DNA from: Catellatospora citrea
GTDB taxonomy: Bacteria; Actinomycetota; Actinomycetes; Mycobacteriales; Micromonosporaceae
NCBI RefSeq assembly: GCF_003610235.1
Contig: NZ_RAPR01000001.1
Span: 3,968,001 to 4,032,000, forward strand
Direction of reading: 5' to 3'
DNA: 64,000 nt
Of the stretch, positions 45,762-54,671 are shown piece by piece. The position numbers and the translations under genes were made by a program. Under the pieces are notes generated by a model, which did not search any database, was not told the origin of the DNA, and worked only from the letters and a program-made list of their open reading frames with translations. Every line of letters starts with the position of its first letter. Position 1 is the stretch's first letter.

Positions 45762-46858
45762 GCCCGGTCGGCGGCGCGCTTGCGCAGGGCGAGGGCGATG
45801 CTGGTGCCGACGATGAGCAGGGCCAGCAGGGAGTACATCAGGATCCCGGTCACCTCGTCGAGGAAGCTGTACGGCTCCTCGTCGGCCAGGTCCTCCTGCA
45901 CCGCGACCGGCATGTGCTCGGGCTGGGTCAGGGCGACCGCCTGGTTCTCCGCGTCCGGCCCGTCCGCGGCCGGGGCCGGGTCCGCCGGCACGGCCCGCGG
46001 GGCGGGCGGCGCGAACACGTCGCTCCGGGTGCCGGGCAGGTGCCTGGTGCAGCGGCCGGTGTCGTACACGCACACCATGTAGACGGCCAGGTTGTCGGTG
46101 ACGATCCGGTCGTACGCGCCCTCGACCGTCATCGCCACGTGCGGCTCCGCCGGCGTCGGCCCGGTCAGCCGCATGGTGAAGGCGAGCCGGCGGGACTCCC
46201 CCGCCGGCAGCTGGACGAGGCAGGCGTCGCCGTCGTCCTCGGGGCAGTCGAGCCAGGTCACGTCGTCGAACCCGGCCGCGACCGGGTCGGCGACGCGCAG
46301 CCGGGCGGGCACGGCGGCGGTGTTGCGGTAGAGCACGCCGAACGTCGCGGTGTCCCCGGTGTGCAGGTCCACCCGCGGCTGCTCGACGATCGCCGCCACG
46401 TCGGTGTACGGCGGCGGCGAGACCGCCACGCCGAACGTGCCCACCGCGGCGGTCGTCCCGACGGCGCGGGCGCTGACCGACACCGTGCCGCCCGCGCCGA
46501 GCGGGGCCTTCTCGCGGGCCCGCAGGTCCAGCCGGATGGTGAAGCCCTGGCCGGGGCTGATCCGGTCGACCTTGCAGGTGGCGGTGGTCTTCGTGTGGTC
46601 GCACCAGTCCGCCGAGGCCAGCTCCACCCGCTGGGCGAGCCCCCCGGTCAGCCGCACCTGCAGCACGACCTTGCTCAGGTCGTGGCCCGTGGTGTTGGTC
46701 AGGCCGACGACGTTGTCGCCGCCGCCCAGCGCGGTGGCTCCGGCTGCGGCAGGCAGGTCGAGCTTGATCCCGGCCCCGGTCGGCGCGGCGGCCGCGGGCA
46801 GGCCGGCGGCGAGTCCGAGCGCGGCTCCGAAGGCGACGGTCATCCAACCACGAACCAC
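45758..46858 (-). CDS. Exported cell-surface protein with C-terminal membrane anchor
   Basis: 366 aa. Signal peptide (WMTVAFGAALGLAAGLPAAAA), beta-rich body with DUF11/CARDB-like phrases (NVVGLTNTTGHDLSKVVLQV; FGVLYRNTAAVPARLRV), six cysteines, then an acidic Pro/Ala linker and a final membrane helix (GILMYSLLALLIVGTSIALAL) with a basic tail. No LPXTG motif. The GTG at 46856-46858 follows GGGGGAATC. Function unknown. Confidence 0.7.
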   Translation of the reverse strand: MVRGWMTVAFGAALGLAAGLPAAAAPTGAGIKLDLPAAAGATALGGGDNVVGLTNTTGHDLSKVVLQVRLTGGLAQRVELASADWCDHTKTTATCKVDRISPGQGFTIRLDLRAREKAPLGAGGTVSVSARAVGTTAAVGTFGVAVSPPPYTDVAAIVEQPRVDLHTGDTATFGVLYRNTAAVPARLRVADPVAAGFDDVTWLDCPEDDGDACLVQLPAGESRRLAFTMRLTGPTPAEPHVAMTVEGAYDRIVTDNLAVYMVCVYDTGRCTRHLPGTRSDVFAPPAPRAVPADPAPAADGPDAENQAVALTQPEHMPVAVQEDLADEEPYSFLDEVTGILMYSLLALLIVGTSIALALRKRAADRA

Positions 46859-47026
46859 GATTCCCCCATCGAGCGCGGCACGGCGCCCGTGCGCGCAGCG
46901 CCGGCCCGCGCGACGCGGGTCGATTTGCTCTGGCAAGGTGGCAGGCTACCGCTTATCGCTACAGAAGCTGACATTCCACCCGATGCGACACGCGGCGTTC
47001 CCGCGCCGGAGTCGGCCCGGCGCAGG

Positions 47027-48697
47027 TCAGGTGAACAGCGCCGCGGCGAAGTCCTCGTCGGTGAGCGGGCTGGGCGTGATCCCGGTCAGGTTCTTGTCCA
47101 GCACCAGCGCGTCCGGCCCGTGCACCAGCGGCACCGCGGGCAGCGACTCCAGCAGCCGCGCGTTCAGTTGCTCGTACAGGGGGCGGCGCTGGACCGGGTC
47201 GCCGATCCCGTCGACCGCCTTGAGCCGCGCGAACAGGTCGGCGTCGGTGACGCCGAACTCCGCGTTGGGCGCGGCGAACAGCTGGCCCATGAAGTCGTAG
47301 GCCTCGCCATAGTTGCCGGTCACCCCGTACAGGTGCAGGTCGTGGGCGGTGCCCTTGGCGACCGCGTTGAGGTAGTCCGGCGTCCAGCGCAGCTCGACCC
47401 CCTCGACCTCGATCCCGGCCGCGCGCAGGTCGGCGGCGAGCAGCTCGAAGATCTTCTTCGGGTCGGGCAGGTAGGGCCGGGTGACGTTGCGGGGGTAGTG
47501 GAAGCGCAGCTTCAGCCCGCTCCCGTAGCCCGCCGCGGCCAGCAGCTCCTTCGCCTTCGCCGGGTCGTGCGGGTAGGCCGCCACGTCGGGGTTCCAGCCG
47601 GGGAGCAGTTCGGGGTGGAAGTTCAGCGCGAGCTTCGCCCCGTCGGGGAACGCCTCGGTGACCAGCCGCTGCCGGTCGACGGCGTACGCGATCGCCTGGC
47701 GCACCTCGGGCTTGGCCAGGGCCGGGTTGCCGCGCTGGTTGATGCCCAGGTACAGGGTGTTGAACGCGGGCCGGGTGAGCACGTGGAAGCCCTGCTCGGC
47801 CAGCGCCTTGCGGTCCTCGACCGCGACCAGGTCGTACCCGTCGATCTTCCCGTCGAGCAGCGCCTGCTTGCGCAGCCCCGCCTCGACCGTCTGGAAGATC
47901 AGGTGCTGCACCTTGGCGGCCGGGCCGTGATAACCGTCGAACGCCTCCAGCTCCACCTTGCGGGCCGCCTTGTCCCACGACACGAAGCGGTAGGGGCCGG
48001 TGCCGACGGGCTTGTTCCCGTACGCCGGGTAGCGGCTGCCCCCGACGGGTTTGTCGGCCGCCTGCTCGCGCAGCGCCTTGGGGCTGGAGATCGCGAACGA
48101 CGGCAGCGTGAAGGCCGCCGGGAAGCGGCTGCTGGCCCGGGTCAGCGCGATCTCGGCGGTGGCCGGGTCGCGGGCCGTGCAGGACTTGAACAGGCTCGCC
48201 CCGAGCCGGCTGGACGCGTTCTTGGCGAACCCGCCGAAGACCGCCTGCCAGGCCGCGCTGATGTCACCGGCCTGCAGCGCGGCGGGCAGCCGGTGCCACC
48301 GGTCGAAGTTGGCGCAGACCGCCGCGGCGTCCAGGGCGGTGCCGTCGTGGAACGTCACCCCCTGCTTGAGGCGGAAGGTCCAGACCGTGCCCGTGCCGTC
48401 CACGGAGAAGGTCTCGGCCAGGCCCGGGCCCGCCACCGCGCCGCCCGGCTCCGCCTGCACCAGGGTCTCCAGCACCTGCCGGGTGACGCGCAGCGACTCG
48501 GCGTCCGGCGACAGGGCCGGGTCCAGGATGCGGATCTGCCCCATGGCGAAGACCAGGGTGTCCTCGGTGCTCACCGCCGGTGGCGGGCTGGACGCGGTGA
48601 CCGGCGGGCCGCCCTTGTCGCCGGTGCAGCCCGCGGCGAGCAGCAGTGCCGCCACCGAGACCGCCGCCGACCAGATCCGCCACCGTCGCGTGCGCAT
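47027..48697 (-). CDS. ABC-transporter substrate-binding lipoprotein (SBP family 5, oligopeptide/nickel type)
   Basis: 556 aa with a lipoprotein signal (AAVSVAALLLAAGC) and family 5 blocks: ILDPALSPDAESLRVTRQVLETLV, VWTFRLKQGVTFHDGTALDAAAV, AYPHDPAKAKELLAAAGY. Ligands are usually peptides or similar. No permease or ATPase genes adjoin it, so it may use the opp transporter ~3 kb away or be an orphan. The ATG at 48695-48697 follows GAGGTGG. Confidence 0.88.
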   Translation of the reverse strand: MRTRRWRIWSAAVSVAALLLAAGCTGDKGGPPVTASSPPPAVSTEDTLVFAMGQIRILDPALSPDAESLRVTRQVLETLVQAEPGGAVAGPGLAETFSVDGTGTVWTFRLKQGVTFHDGTALDAAAVCANFDRWHRLPAALQAGDISAAWQAVFGGFAKNASSRLGASLFKSCTARDPATAEIALTRASSRFPAAFTLPSFAISSPKALREQAADKPVGGSRYPAYGNKPVGTGPYRFVSWDKAARKVELEAFDGYHGPAAKVQHLIFQTVEAGLRKQALLDGKIDGYDLVAVEDRKALAEQGFHVLTRPAFNTLYLGINQRGNPALAKPEVRQAIAYAVDRQRLVTEAFPDGAKLALNFHPELLPGWNPDVAAYPHDPAKAKELLAAAGYGSGLKLRFHYPRNVTRPYLPDPKKIFELLAADLRAAGIEVEGVELRWTPDYLNAVAKGTAHDLHLYGVTGNYGEAYDFMGQLFAAPNAEFGVTDADLFARLKAVDGIGDPVQRRPLYEQLNARLLESLPAVPLVHGPDALVLDKNLTGITPSPLTDEDFAAALFT

Positions 48698-48945
48698 CGC
48701 GGCCACCTCTGTCCTATATGCGTGATTACTCGACGACACAGGGTCACCCGAGGCCGACCTTAACGGCGGTCGATGTGTCGTGGCACGCATGAGCGGGCAG
48801 TTGATACCGAACCGTTGTCCGCTCTCGGGCCGGACAGTGCGCGACATATCGCCCGACTGCACCGCAGCGCGCGCCGGTCCAGCAGGCCGGTGGTCATACC
48901 TGCGCGGTACGGTAGCGGGCGACGTTCGTAGGAGGTGTACGCCCC

Positions 48946-51159
48946 GTGGCACTGGCGCTGTATCGCAGGTACCGGCCTCGCACCTTCGCCGAGGTGATCG
49001 GCCAGGACCATGTCACCGAGCCGCTCATCCAGGCGCTCAAGAGCGGCCGGCTCAATCACGCATACCTCTTCTCCGGCCCCCGTGGCTGCGGCAAGACCTC
49101 CAGCGCGCGCATCCTGGCCCGCTCGCTGAACTGCGCCAAGGGGCCGACCCCCGAGCCGTGCGGCGAGTGCGAGTCCTGCAAGGCGCTCGCCCCGGACGGC
49201 CCCGGCTCGATCGACGTGATCGAGATCGACGCGGCCAGCCACGGCGGCGTCGACGACGCCCGCGAGCTGCGCGAGCGCGCGTTCTTCGCGCCCGCCATCA
49301 GCCGCTACAAGATCTACATCATCGACGAGGCGCACATGGTCTCGTCGGCCGGTTTCAACGCGCTGCTCAAGCTGGTCGAGGAGCCGCCGGACTACGTCAA
49401 GTTCATCTTCGCCACCACCGAGCCGGAGAAGGTGCTCGGCACCATCCGCTCGCGCACCCACCACTACCCGTTCCGCCTCATCCCGCCCAGCGCGCTCCGG
49501 CCATACCTGGAGCTGCTCTGCAAGCTCGAAGAAGTCGCGGTGGAGCCGCTGGTGCTGCCGCTGGTGGTGCGGGCGGGCGGCGGCTCGGCCCGGGACAGCC
49601 TCTCCGTGCTCGACCAGCTCATCGCGGGCTCCGGACCGGACGGGGTGACCTACGCCCGGGCGGTGGCGCTGCTCGGGGTCACCGACAACGCGCTGATCGA
49701 CGAGATGATCGACGCGCTGGCCGCGGGCGACGGCGCGGCCGCGTTCGGCGCCATCGACCGCGTCGCCGAGGCCGGGCACGACTCCCGTCGATACGCCAAC
49801 GACCTGCTGGAGCGGCTGCGCGACCTGATCATCCTGCGGCAGGTGCCGGACGCCGCCGCCAAGGGCCTGCTCGACGTGCCGGAGGAGCAGCTGGCGCGGA
49901 TGCAGGCGCAGGCTGCCCAGCTCGGCCCGGCGACCCTGTCCCGCTGCGCGGACATCGTGGCCAACGGCCTGGTGGAGATGCGCGGCGCGACGTCGCCGCG
50001 GCTGCTGCTGGAGCTGATCGCGGCCCGCATGCTGCTGCCCGCCGCGGACGAGTCCGGCGCCGCCCTGCGCCAGCGGCTGGAGCGGTTGGAGACCGGATTC
50101 GTGCCCGGCACAGCCGCCCGCCCGGCCGCCGACACCCCGGTCCGGCCCCAGGCCGAGGCGGGTCACGCCCAGCGCGACACCGGCCCAGCCCAGGATGCCG
50201 CGAGCACCGCTCCCCCGGCCACGGGCCGCGAGGCCGCGCGGGCAGCGGCGGCCAGCGCCGCGGCGCACGACCGGCCCGGCTCCGCACGCGCGGCCGCCCG
50301 GCCGGCCGCGCCCGAGGATTCCGGCCAGGCCCAGCATCCCGGCACCACCCAGCCGGACGGTGACCCGGCCCACCCGATCGCCGACCCCTGGGCTGCTGCC
50401 AACCCGGCCCGCACACCCGAACCGGCTCGTGCGGTCGAGCAGACCCGTGTGCCCGAACCTGCCCGTGCCGCGCCCGCCCGCACGCCCGAGCCCGCCGCGG
50501 CGAGCGTGCCGCCGGCCGGGGCGGGCGACGCGGTGGCGGTGCGCCGGTCCTGGGACGAGATCGTGCGGCTGGTCGGCCGCAGCAGCAAGAAGGCGGCGGC
50601 GTTCGCCCGCGAGGCGGTGGTGCGCGACATCGACGGCAACACGCTGGTGCTGCTGTTCAAGCACAAGATTCACGCGAACGGGGTGGAGAACGACCCCGCG
50701 CCGCTGATGGAGGCGGTGCACCAGGTGCTCGGCGGCTCATGGCAGCTGCGCTGCGAGGTCGGCGGGGACCCCCGTGCCGCGTCGTCGCGTGCCGCGTCCT
50801 CGGCTCCGGCCTCCGCCCCGCCGCGCAACACGCCGCAGAAGGCGACCGCCCCGGCCCGCACGCCCGCGCCTGCCGGCGACGACTGGCCGACCCCGGCCCG
50901 GGTCGGCGGCGCCGCACCGGCGGCTGCTCCCCCGCAGGCCACGGGACGGCGCGCACCGGTCGTCGACGACGGCCCCCCGCTGGAGGAACCGCCCTACGAT
51001 CCCGAGTACGACGGCCCGCCGCCGCGCACCATCGAGGGCTTCGACCCCGGCGACGAGCCCACCGACGAGATCGTCGACGCCGCCGTCGCCCGGCAGACCA
51101 CCGAGCAGGCCGCCGTCGAGTCCCTACGCCGCAGCTTCAACCTCGAAAAACTCGACTGA
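48946..51159 (+). CDS. dnaX: DNA polymerase III gamma/tau subunit
   Basis: Clamp-loader ATPase. 737 aa. ALYRRYRPRTFAEVIGQDHV at the N terminus, P-loop FSGPRGCGKTSSARIL (~43-58), zinc cysteines CGECESC, Walker B IIDEAHMVS, and sensor FATTEPEKVLGTIRSR. A long Ala/Pro-rich linker (~370-535) precedes a C-terminal domain and an acidic tail ending NLEKLD. The GTG follows AGGAGGTGT, a strong Shine-Dalgarno. No A-rich slippery heptamer was seen for a shorter gamma form. Confidence 0.95.
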   Translation: MALALYRRYRPRTFAEVIGQDHVTEPLIQALKSGRLNHAYLFSGPRGCGKTSSARILARSLNCAKGPTPEPCGECESCKALAPDGPGSIDVIEIDAASHGGVDDARELRERAFFAPAISRYKIYIIDEAHMVSSAGFNALLKLVEEPPDYVKFIFATTEPEKVLGTIRSRTHHYPFRLIPPSALRPYLELLCKLEEVAVEPLVLPLVVRAGGGSARDSLSVLDQLIAGSGPDGVTYARAVALLGVTDNALIDEMIDALAAGDGAAAFGAIDRVAEAGHDSRRYANDLLERLRDLIILRQVPDAAAKGLLDVPEEQLARMQAQAAQLGPATLSRCADIVANGLVEMRGATSPRLLLELIAARMLLPAADESGAALRQRLERLETGFVPGTAARPAADTPVRPQAEAGHAQRDTGPAQDAASTAPPATGREAARAAAASAAAHDRPGSARAAARPAAPEDSGQAQHPGTTQPDGDPAHPIADPWAAANPARTPEPARAVEQTRVPEPARAAPARTPEPAAASVPPAGAGDAVAVRRSWDEIVRLVGRSSKKAAAFAREAVVRDIDGNTLVLLFKHKIHANGVENDPAPLMEAVHQVLGGSWQLRCEVGGDPRAASSRAASSAPASAPPRNTPQKATAPARTPAPAGDDWPTPARVGGAAPAAAPPQATGRRAPVVDDGPPLEEPPYDPEYDGPPPRTIEGFDPGDEPTDEIVDAAVARQTTEQAAVESLRRSFNLEKLD

Positions 51160-51173
51160 CCCACCCACGATAA

Positions 51174-51201
51174 CGGGCCCGCCCCCTCGGGGACGGGCCC
51201 G
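51174..51201. terminator. dnaX terminator
   Basis: CGGGCCCG at 51174-51181 pairs with 51194-51201, with additional inner CCCC/GGGG pairing. 15 nt after the dnaX stop. Confidence 0.75.
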
Positions 51202-51254
51202 CAGTTTCGGGGAAACTGCTGGAATCCGGGAGTCCGATACCGCAGTTTCCCCGA
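51201..51254. repeat. Two mutually exclusive hairpins sharing one arm
   Basis: GCAGTTTC (51201-51208) can pair locally with GAAACTGC (51212-51219). Alternatively TCGGGGAAACTGC (51207-51219) can pair with 51242-51254. The two structures compete for the same bases. They lie between two ordinary terminators of the convergent dnaX/oppF pair. Confidence 0.6.
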
Positions 51255-51274
51255 ACCTGCGAACCGGAAAGCCG

Positions 51275-51316
51275 ATGAGGAGGCCCCGAGGTGCGTGCAC
51301 CTCGGGGCCTCCTCAT
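51275..51316. terminator. 20-bp perfect hairpin before the oppF stop
   Basis: ATGAGGAGGCCCCGAGGTGC at 51275-51294 pairs exactly with 51297-51316 around GT. It serves as terminator for oppF on the minus strand. Confidence 0.8.
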
Positions 51317-51330
51317 GTGTGCGGGACTTG

Positions 51331-52347
51331 TCAGCGCTTCTCGCCGAGTGCCATCGGGAAGTGGCAGGCGGCCAGGTGACCGGCGTTGTCGTCGCCGTGG
51401 CGGACCAGCGGCGGCGGCGTGGTGGCGCAGATGTCCTGCGCCTTCCAGCACCGGGTGCGGAACCGGCAACCCGACGGCGGGTTGATCGGGCTGGGCACGT
51501 CGCCGGTGAGCAGGATGCGCTCACGCTGGCCGCTCTCGCGCCGGCGCGGATCGGGCACCGGCACCGCCGACAGCAGCGCGGCCGTGTACGGGTGGCGCGG
51601 TGCGCGGTACAGCGACTCCCGGTCCGCGACCTCGACGATCTTGCCGAGGTACATCACCGCGACCCGGTCGGAGATGTGGCGCACCACCGACAGGTCGTGC
51701 GCGATCACCACGTAGGTCAGCCCGAGCTCGGTCTGCAGGTCCTCCAGCAGGTTGACCACCTGGGCCTGGATGGACACGTCGAGTGCCGAGACCGGCTCGT
51801 CCGCGATGATCATCTTCGGCTTCAGGGCCAGCGTACGGGCGATGCCGATGCGCTGGCGCTGGCCGCCGGAGAACTCGTGCGGGTAGCGGTTGTAGTGCTC
51901 GGGGTTGAGGCCCACCAGCTCCAGCAGCTTCTGCACCTCGTGCTTGACGCCGAGCTCGGTCTTCACGCCCTGGATCCGGAACGGGGCGCCGACGATGGCG
52001 CCGACCGTGTGCCGGGGGTTCAGCGACGAGTACGGGTCCTGGAAAATCATCTGCAGGTCGCGGCGGAACGGGCGGAGCCGCCCCTGCGACATGTGCGAGA
52101 TGTCCTGGCCCTCGAAGTGGATGCTGCCGGCGGTCGGCTCGATGAGCCGGGTCAGCAGCCGGCCGGTGGTCGTCTTGCCGCAGCCCGACTCGCCGACCAG
52201 GCCGAGCGTCTCGCCCGGCAGCACGTCGAAGTCGAGCCCGTCGACGGCCTGCACCGCGCCGACCTTGCGGCGCAGCACGCCCTTGTGGATCGGGAAGTGC
52301 TTCTGCAGGCCGCGCACCGACAGCAGGGCATTGTCCGGAGTGCTCAT
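51331..52347 (-). CDS. oppF: Oligopeptide ABC transporter ATP-binding protein OppF-like
   Basis: 338 aa ABC ATPase: Walker [16 protein letters not shown], signature [15 protein letters not shown], Walker [13 protein letters not shown], and switch AHDLSVV. The C-terminal oligopeptide-type extension has [18 protein letters not shown] cysteines. Last gene of the opp operon. The ATG overlaps the stop of bridging mini-ORF C and follows GAGGAG by 5 nt. Confidence 0.94.
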   Translation of the reverse strand: MSTPDNALLSVRGLQKHFPIHKGVLRRKVGAVQAVDGLDFDVLPGETLGLVGESGCGKTTTGRLLTRLIEPTAGSIHFEGQDISHMSQGRLRPFRRDLQMIFQDPYSSLNPRHTVGAIVGAPFRIQGVKTELGVKHEVQKLLELVGLNPEHYNRYPHEFSGGQRQRIGIARTLALKPKMIIADEPVSALDVSIQAQVVNLLEDLQTELGLTYVVIAHDLSVVRHISDRVAVMYLGKIVEVADRESLYRAPRHPYTAALLSAVPVPDPRRRESGQRERILLTGDVPSPINPPSGCRFRTRCWKAQDICATTPPPLVRHGDDNAGHLAACHFPMALGEKR

Positions 52348-52415
52348 GCCGTCTCCTCGCTTCGCTCGTCGGCGGCATCGACAGAGAACATGATTCGCTC
52401 GCTGCGCTCGCTCAT
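52344..52415 (-). CDS. Bridging mini-ORF C (MSERSER-type coupling cassette)
   Basis: A 23-codon ORF between oppD and oppF with ATGA overlaps at both ends (52412-52415 and 52344-52347). The peptide begins [13 protein letters not shown] and ends ERSEETA. GAGGAG-ACGGC lies before the oppF ATG. The stem ATGCCG/CGGCAT (52346-52351 / 52373-52378) holds that ATG. The preceding OppD tail ([10 protein letters not shown]) copies the same 3' motif, so a second, degenerate cassette lies in tandem. Confidence 0.62.
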   Translation of the reverse strand: MSERSERIMFSVDAADERSEETA

Positions 52416-53548
52416 GCCAACTCCTCGTTGTGCTCTTCGGAGGCAGAGGGCAGGGCGGACATGTCCGCCACCGCGAGCCCGCCGGTGCCCTCCAGGGTCG
52501 GCTTGATCTCGTTGAGCCAGATCTGCTGACGCACGTGCGCGGGCATGTGGCAGCGCACCCGGTGGCCGCTGGTGCCCGTGAGCTCCAGCTCCGGCACGAC
52601 CGTGTCGCTGGCTCCGCCGGTGCGCCCGTCGAAGGCGCAGCGCGGGTGGAAGGCGCAGCCGGACGGCACGTTGATCAGCGACGGCGGGGTGCCCTTGATG
52701 GGCAGCAGCCGCTCGGTGACCGGCTGGTCCAGCCGCGGCATCGAGCCGAGCAGACCCCAGGTGTACGGGTGCTCGGGGTTGTCGAAGATCTCCGTGGCCG
52801 CGCCGTACTCGATGCACTTGCCGCCGTACATGACCAGCACGTCGTCGGCGAGTTCGGCGGTGACACCCAGGTCGTGCGTGATGATGATCAGCGCGGAGTT
52901 GAACTCGCGCTGCAGGTCGCGCACCAGGTCGAGGATCTGCGCCTGCACCGTCACGTCGAGCGCCGTGGTCGGCTCGTCGGCGATCAGCAGCTCCGGGTCG
53001 CAGGACAGCGCCATCGCGATCATCGCGCGCTGCCGCATGCCGCCGGAGAACTGGTGCGGGTAGTCGTCGACGCGCTTGTCCGGCTGCGGGATGCCGACCC
53101 GGGCCAGCAGGTCGATCGCATGCTTGCGGGCGACCTTCTTGGACACCTTGTGGTGCACCCGGTACGCCTCGATGATCTGGTCACCGACGCTGTAGTAGGG
53201 GTGCATCGCCGACAGCGGGTCCTGGAAGATCATCGCCATCCGCTTGCCGCGCAGCCCGCGCACGGTCTCCGGCGACGCGCCGACCAGCTCCTGGCCGTCC
53301 AGCCAGATCTCGCCGGACATCTTGGCGTTGCCGCGGTGGTAGATGCCGAGGATGCCCAGGCTGGACACCGACTTGCCGGAGCCGGACTCGCCCACGATGC
53401 CGAGCGTCTTGCCCCGCTCCAGGGAGAAGGACAGCCCGTCCACGGACTTGACCACACCGTCGTCGGTCGGGAAGTGGATCTTCAGGTCGCGCAGCTCGAG
53501 GAACGGCCGCGCGGTGGGATCCTGTCGAGGAGAGATCACAGTGTTCAT
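52412..53548 (-). CDS. oppD: Oligopeptide ABC transporter ATP-binding protein OppD-like
   Basis: 378 aa with Walker [17 protein letters not shown], signature [16 protein letters not shown], Walker [18 protein letters not shown] switch, and the [12 protein letters not shown] cysteine extension. Its ATG overlaps the oppB stop (ATGA). The last ten residues, [10 protein letters not shown], do not look like family sequence but like the bridging cassette (compare AEERSEETA), suggesting the cassette was fused to its 3' end. Confidence 0.93.
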   Translation of the reverse strand: MNTVISPRQDPTARPFLELRDLKIHFPTDDGVVKSVDGLSFSLERGKTLGIVGESGSGKSVSSLGILGIYHRGNAKMSGEIWLDGQELVGASPETVRGLRGKRMAMIFQDPLSAMHPYYSVGDQIIEAYRVHHKVSKKVARKHAIDLLARVGIPQPDKRVDDYPHQFSGGMRQRAMIAMALSCDPELLIADEPTTALDVTVQAQILDLVRDLQREFNSALIIITHDLGVTAELADDVLVMYGGKCIEYGAATEIFDNPEHPYTWGLLGSMPRLDQPVTERLLPIKGTPPSLINVPSGCAFHPRCAFDGRTGGASDTVVPELELTGTSGHRVRCHMPAHVRQQIWLNEIKPTLEGTGGLAVADMSALPSASEEHNEELA

Positions 53549-54558
53549 GACAGCCTCACCCGCGGGTCGACCACCGCGTAGAGCATATCGACGATCAGGT
53601 TGGCGACGACGACGAAGAACGCCGCGAACATCGTCACGCCCATGATCTGTGGGAAGTCCTGCTTGTTGATCGCGTCGATGGCGAAGTAGCCGAGGCCCTT
53701 GAGCCCGAAGGTGCTCTCCGTGAGGATCGCGCCACCGAGCAGCAGGCCGACGTCCAGGCCGAAGATCGTGATGATGGGGGTCAGCGCGGCGCGCAGGCCG
53801 TGCTTGGTGACCACCACCCGCTCGTGCAGGCCCTTGGCCCGCGCGGTGCGGATGAAGTCCTCGCCCATCGTGTCGAGCATGCCCGCCCGGGTGAACCGCG
53901 CGTAGGCCGCGGCGTTCAGCATCGCCAACGTGATCCAGGGCAGGATGAGGCTGAACGCCCACTCGCCCGGGTCGTCGGTGAAGTTGACGTAGGTGCCACC
54001 CGGCGCGGTCAGGTCGAACTGGTAGCTGAAGAAGTAGAGGAACATCAGGCCGGTGAAGTACGGCGGCAGCGACACACCCGCCAGCGCGCCCGTCATCGCG
54101 GCCCGGTCGAAGAAGCTGCCCTTGCGCAGCGCGCTCAGCACGCCGACCGCGACACCGGTGAGCAGCCAGAGGATCGACGCACCGACGGTCAGCGAGACGG
54201 TGACCGGAAGCCGGTCCACCAGGTCGTCCCAGACCGCGTGGTTGGTGCGGAAGGAGTAGCCGAAGCAGGGTGCGGCGCAGTGTTCGATGCCGGTGCCGTA
54301 GTCGTAGTTCGTGCCGACGAAGACAGCCTTGATCCAGTTCCAGTACTGCAGCCAGAGCGGGTCGTAGAAACCCAGCTTCTCGGCGAACACCTGCTGAGCG
54401 TGCGCGTCGGCGGTCCGGCTGAGGTATCGCGCGGCGAAGGTCTCAGGCGTGGCGCCCGCGAGGCGGGGCAGCCCGAAGAAGATCAGGAACGTCGAGATGC
54501 TGACCACGAAGAGCATCAGGATCGCGCCGATGGTCCGGCGGATGAAGAAAGTGACCAC
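53545..54558 (-). CDS. oppB: Oligopeptide ABC transporter permease OppB-like
   Basis: 337 aa, about six membrane helices; the N-terminal helix RRTIGAILMLFVVSISTFLIF is typical. The cytoplasmic EAA-like loop is RFTRAGMLDTMGEDFIRTARAKGL. GGAILTESTFGLKGLGY is conserved in OppB/DppB. Overlaps oppD by 4 bp, preceded by a 113-bp gap with a hairpin after oppA. Confidence 0.93.
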   Translation of the reverse strand: MVTFFIRRTIGAILMLFVVSISTFLIFFGLPRLAGATPETFAARYLSRTADAHAQQVFAEKLGFYDPLWLQYWNWIKAVFVGTNYDYGTGIEHCAAPCFGYSFRTNHAVWDDLVDRLPVTVSLTVGASILWLLTGVAVGVLSALRKGSFFDRAAMTGALAGVSLPPYFTGLMFLYFFSYQFDLTAPGGTYVNFTDDPGEWAFSLILPWITLAMLNAAAYARFTRAGMLDTMGEDFIRTARAKGLHERVVVTKHGLRAALTPIITIFGLDVGLLLGGAILTESTFGLKGLGYFAIDAINKQDFPQIMGVTMFAAFFVVVANLIVDMLYAVVDPRVRLS

Positions 54559-54574
54559 GATATCGGCTTGGGCA

Positions 54575-54612
54575 GCCGGTCCGGCCGGGCAAACTAGCCC
54601 GGCCGGACCGGC
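54575..54612 (-). terminator. Hairpin between oppA and oppB
   Basis: GCCGGTCCGGCCGGGC at 54575-54590 pairs exactly with 54597-54612 around AAACTA. Within the operon it would partly stop transcription or protect oppA mRNA ends, giving more binding protein than permease, a common pattern. Confidence 0.65.
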
Positions 54613-54671
54613 CCCCCTGCGCCTTCACCTACCTTTGGTAATTGCCAGGTGGGTTGGAGCAGGTGTGCTGC

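Noticed and set aside
50100..50520. Ala/Pro/Arg-rich central part of dnaX as a separate or foreign insert
   Set aside because: Long low-complexity linkers are usual in actinobacterial DnaX, and the frame is continuous.
48946..51159. Programmed frameshift in dnaX producing a short gamma form
   Set aside because: No A-rich slippery heptamer or suitable stimulator was found near the end of the ATPase domain.
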